Origin: an uncultured Balneola sp.
GTDB lineage: Bacteria > Bacteroidota > Rhodothermia > Balneolales > Balneolaceae
Length of the DNA stretch: 64,000 bases
Assembly (NCBI GenBank): GCA_902529365.1
Contig: CABZWK010000002.1
Location: forward strand, 108,007 to 172,006
Direction: 5' to 3'
Part shown: in pieces, positions 9,107 through 18,859 of the stretch
Layout: every line of letters starts with the position of its first letter
How positions within the stretch are numbered: the first letter of the stretch is position 1
The notes under the pieces: model-generated
Databases searched by the model: none
Seen by the model: only the letters and a program-made list of their open reading frames with translations
Told to the model about the DNA's origin: nothing
Translations under genes and position numbers: made by a program

Positions 9107-9938
9107 GTGCTAAATGTTCCTTGATTTTTGGCATTGGAAAAGAATGATCTGTCCATAATTCAAAGGAACGTGCTGCCTGAAATATAAGCATAGGCAAGCC
9201 ACCAATTGTAGTACAATTATACTTCGCAGCTTGGCGTAAAAAAGTGGTATTCTGTGGATTGTAAACGATATCATAGCAAATGGAATCAGCTAAAAACTCG
9301 GCAAAATGTGCGTCAACTGGAGATTGTTCAATATTTGGTTGCATGCCAAGTGGTGTGGTATTTACAATCAAATCCACATCAAATGCATGGTTTACCCATT
9401 CATCATAAGAAATCAAATTTATAGGCAAATCGTTCTTTACAAGTTTAGGATTTCTACTTACTACCCAGCATTCATCGACTCCCATTTCTCTAAGCCCGTG
9501 TATTACTGCCTTGGTCGCGCCACCGTATCCAAAGATTAATGCCGAATCCAATTTAATATTACCTAAATCCTTCAGAGGCTGTACAAAACCATAACTATCG
9601 GTATTATGCCCTATTAGCTCATGATCTATCTTCTGAATGCAATTAATTACTTGCATGTCTTCCGCTAAATCAGAATGTCGATCAACCGAACTAAACAGTG
9701 TTTTTTTGTATGGCAGGGTGATGTTTGCCCCTTTAAAATGCACAGAATTAAAATGAGCAATAAGACTAGGGAGTTCTTGAACAAGAACCTCAACGGCAAC
9801 ATACTGCAAATCTAATGCATGATGATGTATAGCTAGATTATGCATAATAGGTGAAACACTATGTGAGACTGGATTTCCAATCAACAGCAAGTGATCTCTT
9901 GAAGAGACAGGGTCGAGTAAGAATTCAGAAAACTTCAT
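9090..9938 (-). CDS. aroE: Shikimate dehydrogenase
   Basis: This enzyme reduces 3-dehydroshikimate to shikimate with NADPH in aromatic amino-acid synthesis. The 282-residue protein has the substrate motif GNPVSHSVSP (21-30), the catalytic lysine in NITLPYK (K78), the catalytic aspartate in HNTD (D114) and the nucleotide loop FGYGGATKA (~136-144). It is the first gene of the operon down to pssA. Its start lies 2 bp after the U-run of a terminator-like hairpin, so there is no ordinary ribosome binding site and the first gene must depend on read-through or on a promoter hidden in the hairpin region. No better internal start is visible before the substrate motif. Confidence 0.94.
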   Translation of the reverse strand: MKFSEFLLDPVSSRDHLLLIGNPVSHSVSPIMHNLAIHHHALDLQYVAVEVLVQELPSLIAHFNSVHFKGANITLPYKKTLFSSVDRHSDLAEDMQVINCIQKIDHELIGHNTDSYGFVQPLKDLGNIKLDSALIFGYGGATKAVIHGLREMGVDECWVVSRNPKLVKNDLPINLISYDEWVNHAFDVDLIVNTTPLGMQPNIEQSPVDAHFAEFLADSICYDIVYNPQNTTFLRQAAKYNCTTIGGLPMLIFQAARSFELWTDHSFPMPKIKEHLAHVFPS

Positions 9939-9940
9939 AT

Positions 9941-9967
9941 AAAAAAAAGCGCAACCAATGGCTGCGC
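9941..9967 (-). terminator. Rho-independent terminator after the SRPBCC gene
   Basis: On the minus strand an 8-bp arm pair (GCGCAGCC / GGTTGCGC, one mismatch) is followed directly by eight T residues. It lies 26 bp after the stop of the SRPBCC gene. The T-run ends 2 bases before the aroE start codon, so the hairpin occupies the whole aroE leader and could also work as an attenuator. Confidence 0.7.
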
Positions 9968-9992
9968 AATTTAGAATAATAGTTTTATTGGT

Positions 9993-10457
9993 TTAAGCTG
10001 TAACTTCTTCTGTTGGCTTTAGAGAACCTTCTTTGAAGGAATCGCTTTCAGCTAGTTTTTTAAAAGATTCTAAATCTTTAACTAGTTGATCCGCAGATTG
10101 TTCCATAAAAGATGCTAATCCCTCAGATGGATCGCCAAAGAATGTACGATAGTCTAAAGAAAACTCTACTCTAGTTCTATTACCGTTATCAAGCGGAGTA
10201 AAACGGATAGTACCTGTTTGGTTTAGATTACCATTGATAGTAATCCAAGCAAAACGAGTATTTCGTAAGTTATCGATTAGATTGGTAGTCCAGTGAAAAG
10301 TTTCACCGTTAATAGTTGTTTTATATTCAAAAGTTTGGGAATTGATTCGGTCTACAGAATCAATACGCTCTAGAAAGTTAGGGAAATCAACTGGATTGCT
10401 TAAAAGTTCATATACCTTTGATAAGGGTAAGTCGATTTCTATACGTTCGTGCGACAT
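9993..10457 (-). CDS. SRPBCC (START/polyketide-cyclase-like) family protein
   Basis: This is a cytoplasmic protein of 154 residues. The opening strand and helix (IEIDLPLSKVYELLSNPVDFPNFL) and the closing amphipathic helix (FMEQSADQLVKDLESFKKL) frame a seven-strand sheet pattern typical of the SRPBCC helix-grip fold, which binds hydrophobic ligands. The ligand is not predictable. It is followed by a clear terminator and preceded by about 150 bp of non-coding DNA, so it may be transcribed alone. No catalytic residues stand out. Confidence 0.72.
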   Translation of the reverse strand: MSHERIEIDLPLSKVYELLSNPVDFPNFLERIDSVDRINSQTFEYKTTINGETFHWTTNLIDNLRNTRFAWITINGNLNQTGTIRFTPLDNGNRTRVEFSLDYRTFFGDPSEGLASFMEQSADQLVKDLESFKKLAESDSFKEGSLKPTEEVTA

Positions 10458-10606
10458 AAAATGTACCTTGGTTCTTGTAATAATAGTTATTTAATAAACG
10501 ATGAACCATTCATGGGGAAACAGGTTAGATTCATCCATTATGTTATAAATTTACACATAATATGTATAAGCCTCAATGACTAACCCGAATAAATTTATCC
10601 GTCCGA

Positions 10607-11197
10607 TTACAGATATTGCTGAATCTCTAATGCTATGGATTCAATAGGATGAGCCCCATCTAATACGATGAATCGAGGGTGCTCTTTGACCATGAGCTCA
10701 TACCCCTCAAATACTCGGGTGTAGAATTCATTACCCGCCATTTCCATTCGGTCTCGGGCGCGTTCTGATCGCCTCTGCGATGCTAAATTTAAAGGCAAAC
10801 GTAAATAAAAGGTGAGATCGGGTATTAGGCCATGCGAAGCCACTTTATTCAATGTAACAATTTCTTTTAAAGGTAAAACTGATCGACCATACCCCTGGTA
10901 CGCTATTGTTGAATCATAAAATCGATCTAGAATAACTACTGACCCATTCTCCAAATCAGGGATTATTTTTTCCTGTACTAATTGTGCGCGAGCCGCTGAG
11001 AACAAGAGCAATTCCGAGATGGCAGATATATCATTCTTTGAATCTAAAAGTAAAGATCGTATTTCTTCGGCAATGTACGCTCCCCCTGGTTCCCTATATA
11101 CTTGTACATGTTTCCCTTTATCTTCAAGGTACTGCTTCAATAAATTGATTTGGGTTGATTTACCACAACCATCTATGCCTTCGAATGTTATTAGCAT
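10607..11197 (-). CDS. tmk: Thymidylate kinase
   Basis: This enzyme phosphorylates dTMP to dTDP with ATP. The 196-residue protein has the P-loop GIDGCGKST (7-15), the DR(Y/F) motif region LDRFYDSTIAYQGYGR, and a LID segment RRSERARDRM. It starts 10 bp after the PspC-domain gene, so it appears to be the last gene of the run that begins with the BFN gene at 15037. Confidence 0.94.
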   Translation of the reverse strand: MLITFEGIDGCGKSTQINLLKQYLEDKGKHVQVYREPGGAYIAEEIRSLLLDSKNDISAISELLLFSAARAQLVQEKIIPDLENGSVVILDRFYDSTIAYQGYGRSVLPLKEIVTLNKVASHGLIPDLTFYLRLPLNLASQRRSERARDRMEMAGNEFYTRVFEGYELMVKEHPRFIVLDGAHPIESIALEIQQYL

Positions 11198-11207
11198 GTT
11201 TGAGTGA

Positions 11208-12047
11208 TTACCATTTTTCCGGATAGTCCAGATCCAAGGGTTCTTTATTCAATATCAAACTAAGTGCTATATATATAAATAAACTTGAACCCCATCCCAT
11301 AAAAAAGGCCAAAACAAAAATAGAACGCACCCACATAGTTCCTATTCCGAAAAAATCGGCTAGACCACCACAAACACCCCAAAGTTTCTTGTCATTCCTT
11401 GACTTATAAAGTCGCTTTGATCTTCTTTGTTGAAAATAACCCCAAGAATAAGTGGTTGAATCTGCTTGAAAGGTATTGGTTCTGCCACGCTCGGTATATG
11501 GTTTGTTTTTATCGTATTGAGTGTTACCCGATGACGAAGGCTTTGAATCACCTGAACCAAAAACATCAAAATCTTTAGTACCAACCTGCTTATTAGTTGC
11601 CGAGTGATATTTATTATACTGAGAAGCTTGTTTTGAATCAGAACCGAATCCCTCATACCGGAGTGGTTCATTAGGATAATATTGCCCCCCAAACACATCC
11701 TCTTTAATTTTATTTTTTTTACTTTTCTTTGGTTTTTTTTCACCTATAAAGCGACTACTGACTGCGGTAAGTAGTAAAAAAATACCGCCTAGGAACGGAA
11801 GAGCATCAATAGACTGAGGTCCAAAATCCAAACCCATTCTGAATAAAATAAACCAGAAGGTTGTTAGTACTATAAATGCACCCGAAATGGTAGCTGAGTT
11901 AATATAACTAGGTTTTTTTTCTTGTTCTTTCCCTAAGAAATCTTCGAGTGTGTGGTCTAGGGAACTCTTGCTAAAAGGTATTTCTTGTTTTGTTGTACTA
12001 TCAGTTGTACCAGGGAATCTAAAGGATTTATTTTTTGTCTTGAACAT
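11208..12047 (-). CDS. PspC-domain membrane protein
   Basis: The protein has 279 residues. Residues ~50-100 form two membrane helices, residues ~105-200 are a hydrophilic, low-complexity linker rich in Lys, Ser and Asn, and residues ~205-279 are a PspC domain (RLYKSRNDKKLWGVCGGLADFFG, then a helix and ILNKEPLD). PspC domains take part in envelope-stress signalling, but in this group they often occur on proteins without a phage-shock operon. No pspA or pspB homologue is nearby. It lies between the formyl-THF cyclo-ligase gene and tmk. Confidence 0.78.
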   Translation of the reverse strand: MFKTKNKSFRFPGTTDSTTKQEIPFSKSSLDHTLEDFLGKEQEKKPSYINSATISGAFIVLTTFWFILFRMGLDFGPQSIDALPFLGGIFLLLTAVSSRFIGEKKPKKSKKNKIKEDVFGGQYYPNEPLRYEGFGSDSKQASQYNKYHSATNKQVGTKDFDVFGSGDSKPSSSGNTQYDKNKPYTERGRTNTFQADSTTYSWGYFQQRRSKRLYKSRNDKKLWGVCGGLADFFGIGTMWVRSIFVLAFFMGWGSSLFIYIALSLILNKEPLDLDYPEKW

Positions 12048-12077
12048 GCTTAATAATACGATAAAATTGAGACTAGG

Positions 12078-12668
12078 TTACAATAAATGAATCCCTTTCT
12101 CGCTTATAAAACCATCCAAAGCTACATCCCATGGATCTTTGGGCAAAGAGCATACGTTAAAGCCATCTGCAAGTAACCCAATTTTAAGGGTTGAGTGAGG
12201 GATTTCGGATAAAAACCCATCGTAATATCCAACACCATACCCCAGCCTAGTCCCATGTTTATCAAGAGCTAGTAAAGGCACCAAGACTAGATCTAGGAGT
12301 TGTAAATTAGCCTTTATTTCAGAAACAGGTTCGGGCACACCCCAGTCATTTTCTTTAACCTCATTTACATCCAGTAAATAACTATGTCTTAGTTGCCTAT
12401 TCGCTTCCATGATAGGTACTACCGTCTTTTTACCTTGAGCTAAGCAGTATTTGATAATCTCATGAGTATCGACCTCCCTATGTTTAGCAATGGAGATGTA
12501 ACTATGTACTATTTCCGCTTGTTTAAAAACATCCCATCCAATCAAATTCTTACGAATACCTTCATTGGAACTTTCCCACTCTCTTTTTTTAAGGTTAATT
12601 CTTTTACTTTTAAAATGCGTCCTTAATGATTGTTTGAATGATTTGGTTCTTAAATTCATAACCAACAT
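12078..12668 (-). CDS. 5-formyltetrahydrofolate cyclo-ligase
   Basis: This enzyme converts 5-formyl-THF to 5,10-methenyl-THF with ATP, recycling a storage folate. The 196-residue protein ends with the family motif DKHGTRLGYGVGYYDGFL and has VVPIM in the middle. The N-terminus is very basic (KSFKQSLRTHFKSKRINLKKREWE), as usual. The ATG at 12668 lies 7 bp after the bshC stop; a second ATG three codons later is equally possible. The nearby metF and metH genes use related folates. Confidence 0.88.
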   Translation of the reverse strand: MLVMNLRTKSFKQSLRTHFKSKRINLKKREWESSNEGIRKNLIGWDVFKQAEIVHSYISIAKHREVDTHEIIKYCLAQGKKTVVPIMEANRQLRHSYLLDVNEVKENDWGVPEPVSEIKANLQLLDLVLVPLLALDKHGTRLGYGVGYYDGFLSEIPHSTLKIGLLADGFNVCSLPKDPWDVALDGFISEKGIHLL

Positions 12669-12675
12669 ATACTAA

Positions 12676-14451
12676 TTAAAGGTCGATTATGTAATGTTGA
12701 GAGATGTCGGTCTCATAATCCAGTAATTCACGCAATAGATCCTGCCAAAAATTCTTTCCATAATGGAGCATGAAATAAGTTGGATGTAGTACGCGCTCCA
12801 TAGGTCCTTTTGGAAATAAATAGGACTGAAGAAAATGTAATTGTCCTAATTCACGCTCAAATTTCGATTCATGAACCTGTTTAGCTTTTTTCTTAAGCGA
12901 TTGAATGGCCTTATGAATGTCATTTTCTGTCTTTCCTATTGACCCTTCCAAGGTTGGATCAAATGAGAGAATATCAAGAGCCTGAGAACGGTAATATTGA
13001 AGCATATTAAGCTCTAAATCATCGATTTTAGCGTCCGGAAACTGCTCGGCTAAGCTAGCCAACCAATTATTCTTCAGTGTAGAAGAGCTGGCTTGATAAC
13101 GAGCCAGTGAAAATGGAAATTTTTCCATTAATCGATGAACTTTTTTCTCGCGTATAGTTGCAGAAAAACGAGGTATAAGGATGGGCATATCCATGCCAAA
13201 GAACTCATACATCGTTTTCATTTGACCATGATATGCTATTTCTGCTGGACCACCCACATAGGCAATAACAGGTAGTAAATGATCTTGAAGGATAGGTCGT
13301 AAAAATACATTAGGCGAAAACTTTTCCGGATGCAACTTAGTAAGCTTTTTGAGTTCATCATGAGTCAATGTTTTTGATACACCATTTTGCTGGAAGGAAT
13401 GCGAATTAGTTGAATCACGATATAATTTAACTCGCTTAGCCTCCTCATTGAACACAAACCATTGACTATCCATTACAGTTACCTGACTCTGCCCTGTCTT
13501 TTCAATTACACATGCGGTTTGATTTTTTAGCAATTCCGTAATCGAATAATCATTGGTTACCGCTTTCTGTATTATTGGGCTAAGGAGCTTTTTAATACTT
13601 CCGTGATTACTGCCAGCTATTAAAAAATCGTATCCGTCAAATACATTAGTAATCCACTGAGAAAAGTTTTGCGAGTGAGTCTTATCCTCAGAATAAGCCT
13701 CTTTGGCTTCTTCTAAAAAGGATTCAATCCAAGTATTCTTCCTGAATAGGGCACTTGGCTTGATGTTCTTGCGATCTAACTGCTCTTCTGATTTATCTGT
13801 TGTTGCTTGTTCATTAAAATATTGCTTGCTTAACCAATCAAAGAATTCATTTGTAACAAGAGGGCTATCCCCTTTAATCTGACCAACGGGCATTCCAACT
13901 TGTTGTTTCAACAACTCCTGTTTAACATCCGCATGGAATTGACGAACTAACGATTCATGCTCGAAATAGCCTAAATCATTAGAAGATTGATACCAATTAA
14001 TTTGATTAATTTCAGCATAATCATGATCCTCATCAGCCAGCCAGAATACCGGAATAACAGTTTTAGCTAGTTCTTTCGAGATACGTTTACTCCATTGTAT
14101 GGCACTCATTAGTTTGAAATAGGTATAAAGTGGCCCACCATACCATGAAAGTTGTTGTCCTGTGACTACACAATAACAATCTTCCTGTAATAATCTAGTT
14201 CGAAGAGTTTCCTGTGATTCAACAATACCTAAGTATTGGTGAAGCTCTTTAAGCGCCTCGACTATTTCTGCTCTTGAGCTAGTAAAAGTCGATTCTAAAG
14301 AGTTAACTTTTTTGTTAGATATATCTTTTAATGTATTGCTAGATAATGGAAAAAAACTATAAAAAGATTCTAATTTAGAATCGCCCTTTGTGTAGTTTGA
14401 TAAGAAGGAATCGGGATGTAAGTCAGAAAAAGGAATGGGGCTAAATTTCAC
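12676..14451 (-). CDS. bshC: Putative cysteine ligase BshC (bacillithiol synthesis)
   Basis: BshC is thought to attach cysteine to glucosaminyl-malate in the last step of bacillithiol synthesis. The 591-residue protein is somewhat longer than most family members. The diagnostic region is VVTGQQLSWYGGPLYTYFKL, followed by VFWLADEDHDYAEI, where the conserved acidic and His residues sit. A coiled coil is likely near residues 490-525. It is 7 bp from the BFN gene upstream. The other bacillithiol genes bshA and bshB are not in this window. Confidence 0.9.
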   Translation of the reverse strand: MKFSPIPFSDLHPDSFLSNYTKGDSKLESFYSFFPLSSNTLKDISNKKVNSLESTFTSSRAEIVEALKELHQYLGIVESQETLRTRLLQEDCYCVVTGQQLSWYGGPLYTYFKLMSAIQWSKRISKELAKTVIPVFWLADEDHDYAEINQINWYQSSNDLGYFEHESLVRQFHADVKQELLKQQVGMPVGQIKGDSPLVTNEFFDWLSKQYFNEQATTDKSEEQLDRKNIKPSALFRKNTWIESFLEEAKEAYSEDKTHSQNFSQWITNVFDGYDFLIAGSNHGSIKKLLSPIIQKAVTNDYSITELLKNQTACVIEKTGQSQVTVMDSQWFVFNEEAKRVKLYRDSTNSHSFQQNGVSKTLTHDELKKLTKLHPEKFSPNVFLRPILQDHLLPVIAYVGGPAEIAYHGQMKTMYEFFGMDMPILIPRFSATIREKKVHRLMEKFPFSLARYQASSSTLKNNWLASLAEQFPDAKIDDLELNMLQYYRSQALDILSFDPTLEGSIGKTENDIHKAIQSLKKKAKQVHESKFERELGQLHFLQSYLFPKGPMERVLHPTYFMLHYGKNFWQDLLRELLDYETDISQHYIIDL

Positions 14452-14458
14452 GATATAC

Positions 14459-15037
14459 TTAACCTTTTAGTCGTTGTATTTGATCTCTCAAACTGGCCGC
14501 TTTTTCATAATTTTCAGTTTCTATCGCTATCTGCAATTGTTCATGAAGCAATTCAAGTGGGCTCTTCTCTTCTTCAGTTGTATGCTTATTTGGTTTTTTC
14601 GTCGGATTCGTGTGACCCTCCTTGGTGGGGTTATCTTCGTGCTCTACCCCTGCTTCTTCCAACAAAAGCTCATCAACATAAATAGGACAAGAAAAACGAA
14701 CCGCTAGGGCAATAGCATCACTAGGTCGGGCATCGACTTTATGATGGGAAATTGGACCTTTAATAGAAATATTGGCATAATAGGTACCTTCTTTTAAATG
14801 ATGAACTACTACATATTCAATTTGACCGCCTAAATCAGTTATTATTTGCATAGTCAAATCATGTGTCATCGGTCTAGGTGGCTTTATTTGTTCCATTTGC
14901 AATGCGATTGATTGCGCTTCATAGGCCCCAATAATGATGGGTAGACGCCGATTTCCACCTGCTTCAATTAAGATAAGAGCATACGCAGACGTTGTCCTAG
15001 TACTCGTGGTAAGCCCAAAAATTTCCATTTCGACCAT
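14459..15037 (-). CDS. Bifunctional nuclease (BFN/DUF151) domain protein with UVR motif
   Basis: The protein has 192 residues. Residues 1-130 are a BFN/DUF151 domain (GGNRRLPIIIGAYEAQSIALQ, then DARPSDAIALAVR). After a polar linker rich in Thr, Lys and Glu, residues ~160-190 form a UvrB/UvrC-type helical hairpin (LQIAIETENYEKAASLRDQI). BFN proteins have been linked to single-strand nuclease activity in plants and thermophiles; the role here is inferred only. It heads the run BFN-bshC-cyclo-ligase-PspC-tmk. Confidence 0.85.
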   Translation of the reverse strand: MVEMEIFGLTTSTRTTSAYALILIEAGGNRRLPIIIGAYEAQSIALQMEQIKPPRPMTHDLTMQIITDLGGQIEYVVVHHLKEGTYYANISIKGPISHHKVDARPSDAIALAVRFSCPIYVDELLLEEAGVEHEDNPTKEGHTNPTKKPNKHTTEEEKSPLELLHEQLQIAIETENYEKAASLRDQIQRLKG

Positions 15038-15155
15038 GAATTCAGCGACTAATGTATGTGCTTTAGCAGTATCAGTTTCGCATTGGATACCGCTTATAAA
15101 GTAAACGTTAATCCATTTTGCATATACTGCAAAGATAGCATTATTTAAGGTCGAA

Positions 15156-16112
15156 CTAAAATACCTCTTGAGCTACTTTATAGACCGACTCACTCTTACC
15201 CATTGAATAATAATGTAAGGTGGGAACACCAAATTCAATGAGCTCCTTTGATTGCTGTATAGCCCATTCAATCCCAATTACTTTTGCCTGATCGTTATTT
15301 TTGGCCTTTTCTAGTGCATTGGTTAAATCATAAGGTAAATCGATGTGAAATATCTGTGGTATGATCGTAAGTTGTCGTAGTGATGTTATTGGCTTTAAAC
15401 CTGGTACTATAGGTATACTAATGTTCATTTCCCGGCATTTAGTAACAAAGTCAATGTATTTTTGAGTATCAAAAAACATCTGAGTGACGATATAGTCGGC
15501 CCCTTTTTCCACTTTTTGTTTTAAATACTTCATATCCAATTCTAAGTTGGGAGCCGCCATATGCTTTTCTGGATAACCAGATACCCCAATACAAAAATCT
15601 GAGTGATGGGCTTGCTCGAGTTCATCATCCAGGAATATACCCCGATTTAAATCTACCACCTGTTCTACTAACTCGGAAGCGTATGCATGTCCACCTACCT
15701 CTGGCTTAAAGTCTCGATCTGGTTTACGTGCATCACCTTGAAGCAACATAATATTATCAATGCCTAAAAAATTTAGATCGATCAACGCATTTTCTGTCTC
15801 TTCTTTTGTGAACCCACCGCAAATTATATGGGGCACTGCATCTATTTTATATTTGTTTTGGAGTGCTGCACAAATACCCACCGTACCAGGTCGTTTACGT
15901 ACCGTTTTTCGTTCCATAAATCCGTTGGAAAGTTTTTTATATTCAAACTCTTCACGGTGATAGGTTACGTCTATAAAAGGTGGATTAAACTCCATTAGGG
16001 GATCTATATGATCGAAAAGAGTTTGTATATGTTGTCCTTTTAGTGGAGGTAAAACCTCAAAGCTAAATAGGGTTGTATCAAAAGCGTTTTCAAAGTATTG
16101 CGTTATTTTCAT
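15156..16112 (-). CDS. metF: 5,10-methylenetetrahydrofolate reductase
   Basis: This FAD enzyme makes 5-methyl-THF, the methyl donor for methionine synthase. The 318-residue protein has SFEVLPPL near the start, a TYHREEF segment, the LLQGDARKPD loop where the related enzymes have RGD, and FCIGVSGYPEKH near the middle. It begins 2 bp after the large metH piece, so metH and metF are expressed together. An alternative family reading is unlikely. Confidence 0.94.
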   Translation of the reverse strand: MKITQYFENAFDTTLFSFEVLPPLKGQHIQTLFDHIDPLMEFNPPFIDVTYHREEFEYKKLSNGFMERKTVRKRPGTVGICAALQNKYKIDAVPHIICGGFTKEETENALIDLNFLGIDNIMLLQGDARKPDRDFKPEVGGHAYASELVEQVVDLNRGIFLDDELEQAHHSDFCIGVSGYPEKHMAAPNLELDMKYLKQKVEKGADYIVTQMFFDTQKYIDFVTKCREMNISIPIVPGLKPITSLRQLTIIPQIFHIDLPYDLTNALEKAKNNDQAKVIGIEWAIQQSKELIEFGVPTLHYYSMGKSESVYKVAQEVF

Positions 16113-16114
16113 AG

Positions 16115-18859
16115 TTAAGCAGGCTGTTTATTAGATTTTTTAGTAGAGGTTTTCTTTGGTTCATAGCTAAGATGCGAACGAAGCCAACTTTCTGTTTCCT
16201 CGACAGACATATCTTTACGTGCACTGTAATTACATACCTGATCATGTTGAATGTTACCAAGGGCAAAGTATCGAGAATCGGGATGGGAGATATAAAAACC
16301 ACTTACCGAACTCGCTGGCAACATAGCAAGTGATTCTGTAAGACTAATCCCAATTCGTTCTGGCACTCCGAGCAATGAAAAGAGTTTCCATTTTTCGGTA
16401 TGATCAGGACACGCTGGGTACCCGGGTGCAGGACGAATACCCTCATACTGTTCGGCAATAAGCGCTTCTTTGTCAACCGCTTCATGACTATAGCCCCAGT
16501 ATTCTGTGCGTACTTTATAATGTAAATATTCTGCAAATGCCTCCGCTAAACGATCGGCTAAAGCTTTCACAAGTATAATAGAATAGTCATCCGAATTAGC
16601 TTCAAATTCATCGATTAATGCAGAAATATTCAAACCTGCTGTGACAGCAAACAACCCTAAATAATCCACTCTGCCCTGATCCTTTGGACTAATAAAATCG
16701 GCTAGTGAACTGTTGGGTTGTCCACTTCGCTTTTTGGCTTGCTGTCGGAGAAACTCAAATCGTTGGATAGGTTCAATCTTTCCCAGAGTTAGTTCCTGTT
16801 CACTGTAAGCAGGATATAATTCGACTGATTCGTGAGTTCTGAGAGCAGGATATATACCAAATATTCCTTTCGCAGTCTGTGGGCAGTCGCTACGCATCCG
16901 ATCTAATATCACCTGTGCATCCTTCCACAATTCTGTAGCCTGCTCGCCAACGACATGATCCTGCAGAATGACGGGGTATTTTCCGGTAAGCATCCATGTC
17001 TTAAAGAATGGAGTCCAATCAATAAAGGGAATTAACTCGTCTATGCTCTCTAATTCTAGTTGATGAGTACCCTGTATCTTAGGTTTTCTAGGTTCATAGT
17101 TTGCCCAATCTGTTGTCCATTTATTAGCCCTAGCATGATCTAAATCAATATATTCTTTCTTTTGGGTCCTTCCACCATATTGCAGCCTCATTTGCTCATA
17201 TTCGGCTTTAATCTTGGCTAAATAAACAGGGCCATATTCAGCGCTTAAGAGATCATTACTTACGGTCACAGCTCGGGATGCATCTGAAACATGGATAACC
17301 CCAGGTTCGTATGCTGGTTCAATTTTAACGGCGGTGTGTAGTTTGGAAGTAGTTGCCCCACCAATTAAAAGCGGCATGCTAAGACCGGTTTTCTTCATTT
17401 CCTGAGCAACATCGACCATTTCATCGAGGGATGGGGTAATTAAGCCGCTAAGCCCAATCATAGCCACATTATGCTCAATAGCAGCTTCAATAATCTTGTG
17501 CGTGGGTACCATGACTCCGAGATCAATTACATCGTAATTATTACAGGCAAGTACCACTCCTACTATATTTTTTCCAATATCATGAACATCCCCTTTTACC
17601 GTTGCGAGTAACACTTTGGTACGTGAAGTATCTTGTTTGAGAAGTTCTTTTTCAGCTTCTAAATAAGGGGTTAGATGGGAAACTGCTTGTTTCATAACCC
17701 TTGCACTTTTAACCACTTGTGGTAAAAACATTTTTCCTTCGCCAAAGAGATCTCCAACTACGTTCATCCCATCCATTAAAGGACCCTCTATGACTTCTAG
17801 AGGCGAGGAGAAATGGAGTCGTGCTTCTTCAACATCATCGATGATAAACTCGGTTATTCCTTTGATCAAGGCATGCTCTAAACGCTTGCTCACCCCTTCT
17901 TCTCTCCAAGCGAGTTGAACTTTTTCTTTAACTTGTCCGTCATCCTTATACGAATCGGCTAAATCTAAGAGTCGCTCAGTTGCATCCTCACGCTTATTCC
18001 ATAGCACATCCTCAACACATGTGAGTAGTTCTTCAGGAATTTCGTTATATACTTCTAATTGAGTCGGATTAACAATGCCCATATCCATACCATGTTGAAT
18101 AGCATGGTATAAAAAGGCCGCATGAATGGCTTCTCGCACTTTGTTATTTCCGCGAAAAGAAAAGGAGACATTGCTTACCCCACCAATGATATGTGCACTA
18201 GGTAAATGCTCTCTAATCCATTTAGCTGTCAAGAAAAAATCCACTGCATTGTTACGGTGTTCTTCCATCCCCGTTGCTACTGGAAATATGTTAGGATCTA
18301 ATATAACGTCCGATGCATCATATCCTAGGTCGTCTACTAGTATGCGATAAGAACGCTCGCAGATTTCAATTCTCCGCTCCAATGTATCGGCTTGACCATT
18401 TTCATCGAAGGCCATGGCGATAACAGCTGCACCAAATTTTTGAATAATTCGTGCTCGCTCGATAAAAATCTGTTCTCCATCCTTTAAAGAAATGGAATTT
18501 ACCACCCCCTTTCCCTGCAGAGTTTTCAATCCCGCTAGAATGACATCCCATTTTGAGGAATCCACCATTATTGGTATTCGAGCTATGTCAGGCTCAGAGG
18601 CAATAAGGTTTAGGAAGTGAGCCATTTCCTGAGCGCTATCCAATAGGCCTTCATCCATATTTACATCGAGTATCTGAGCCCCCCCTTCTACTTGGTCACG
18701 GGCAACATCTAGTGCCTGCTCGTACAGACCTTCTTTAATAAGTCGTAAAAATCGTTTAGAGCCCGTTACATTGGTACGTTCGCCTACGTTAATAAAATTG
18801 GTATTAGGGCCTAAGATAAAGGGTTCTAATCCACTTAGCCGTAAGGGTGAGGGTTTCAT
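16115..18859 (-). CDS. metH: Cobalamin-dependent methionine synthase, pterin/B12/activation part
   Basis: The protein has 914 residues and contains every MetH module except the homocysteine domain. Residues ~10-290 are the methyl-THF-binding barrel ([12 protein letters not shown] at the start). Residues ~300-390 form the helical cap. Residues ~410-550 form the cobalamin domain with the ligand motif D-x-H-x-x-G (D424, H426, G429). Residues ~600-900 are the AdoMet reactivation domain, with RPAPGYP at 809-815. It overlaps the upstream homocysteine-domain gene by 4 bp (ATGA), so the two pieces should be made in equal amounts and assemble. The C-terminus ends in a lysine-rich tail. The split is intact, not a frameshift: each piece has its own start and stop. 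Confidence 0.93.
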   Translation of the reverse strand: MKPSPLRLSGLEPFILGPNTNFINVGERTNVTGSKRFLRLIKEGLYEQALDVARDQVEGGAQILDVNMDEGLLDSAQEMAHFLNLIASEPDIARIPIMVDSSKWDVILAGLKTLQGKGVVNSISLKDGEQIFIERARIIQKFGAAVIAMAFDENGQADTLERRIEICERSYRILVDDLGYDASDVILDPNIFPVATGMEEHRNNAVDFFLTAKWIREHLPSAHIIGGVSNVSFSFRGNNKVREAIHAAFLYHAIQHGMDMGIVNPTQLEVYNEIPEELLTCVEDVLWNKREDATERLLDLADSYKDDGQVKEKVQLAWREEGVSKRLEHALIKGITEFIIDDVEEARLHFSSPLEVIEGPLMDGMNVVGDLFGEGKMFLPQVVKSARVMKQAVSHLTPYLEAEKELLKQDTSRTKVLLATVKGDVHDIGKNIVGVVLACNNYDVIDLGVMVPTHKIIEAAIEHNVAMIGLSGLITPSLDEMVDVAQEMKKTGLSMPLLIGGATTSKLHTAVKIEPAYEPGVIHVSDASRAVTVSNDLLSAEYGPVYLAKIKAEYEQMRLQYGGRTQKKEYIDLDHARANKWTTDWANYEPRKPKIQGTHQLELESIDELIPFIDWTPFFKTWMLTGKYPVILQDHVVGEQATELWKDAQVILDRMRSDCPQTAKGIFGIYPALRTHESVELYPAYSEQELTLGKIEPIQRFEFLRQQAKKRSGQPNSSLADFISPKDQGRVDYLGLFAVTAGLNISALIDEFEANSDDYSIILVKALADRLAEAFAEYLHYKVRTEYWGYSHEAVDKEALIAEQYEGIRPAPGYPACPDHTEKWKLFSLLGVPERIGISLTESLAMLPASSVSGFYISHPDSRYFALGNIQHDQVCNYSARKDMSVEETESWLRSHLSYEPKKTSTKKSNKQPA

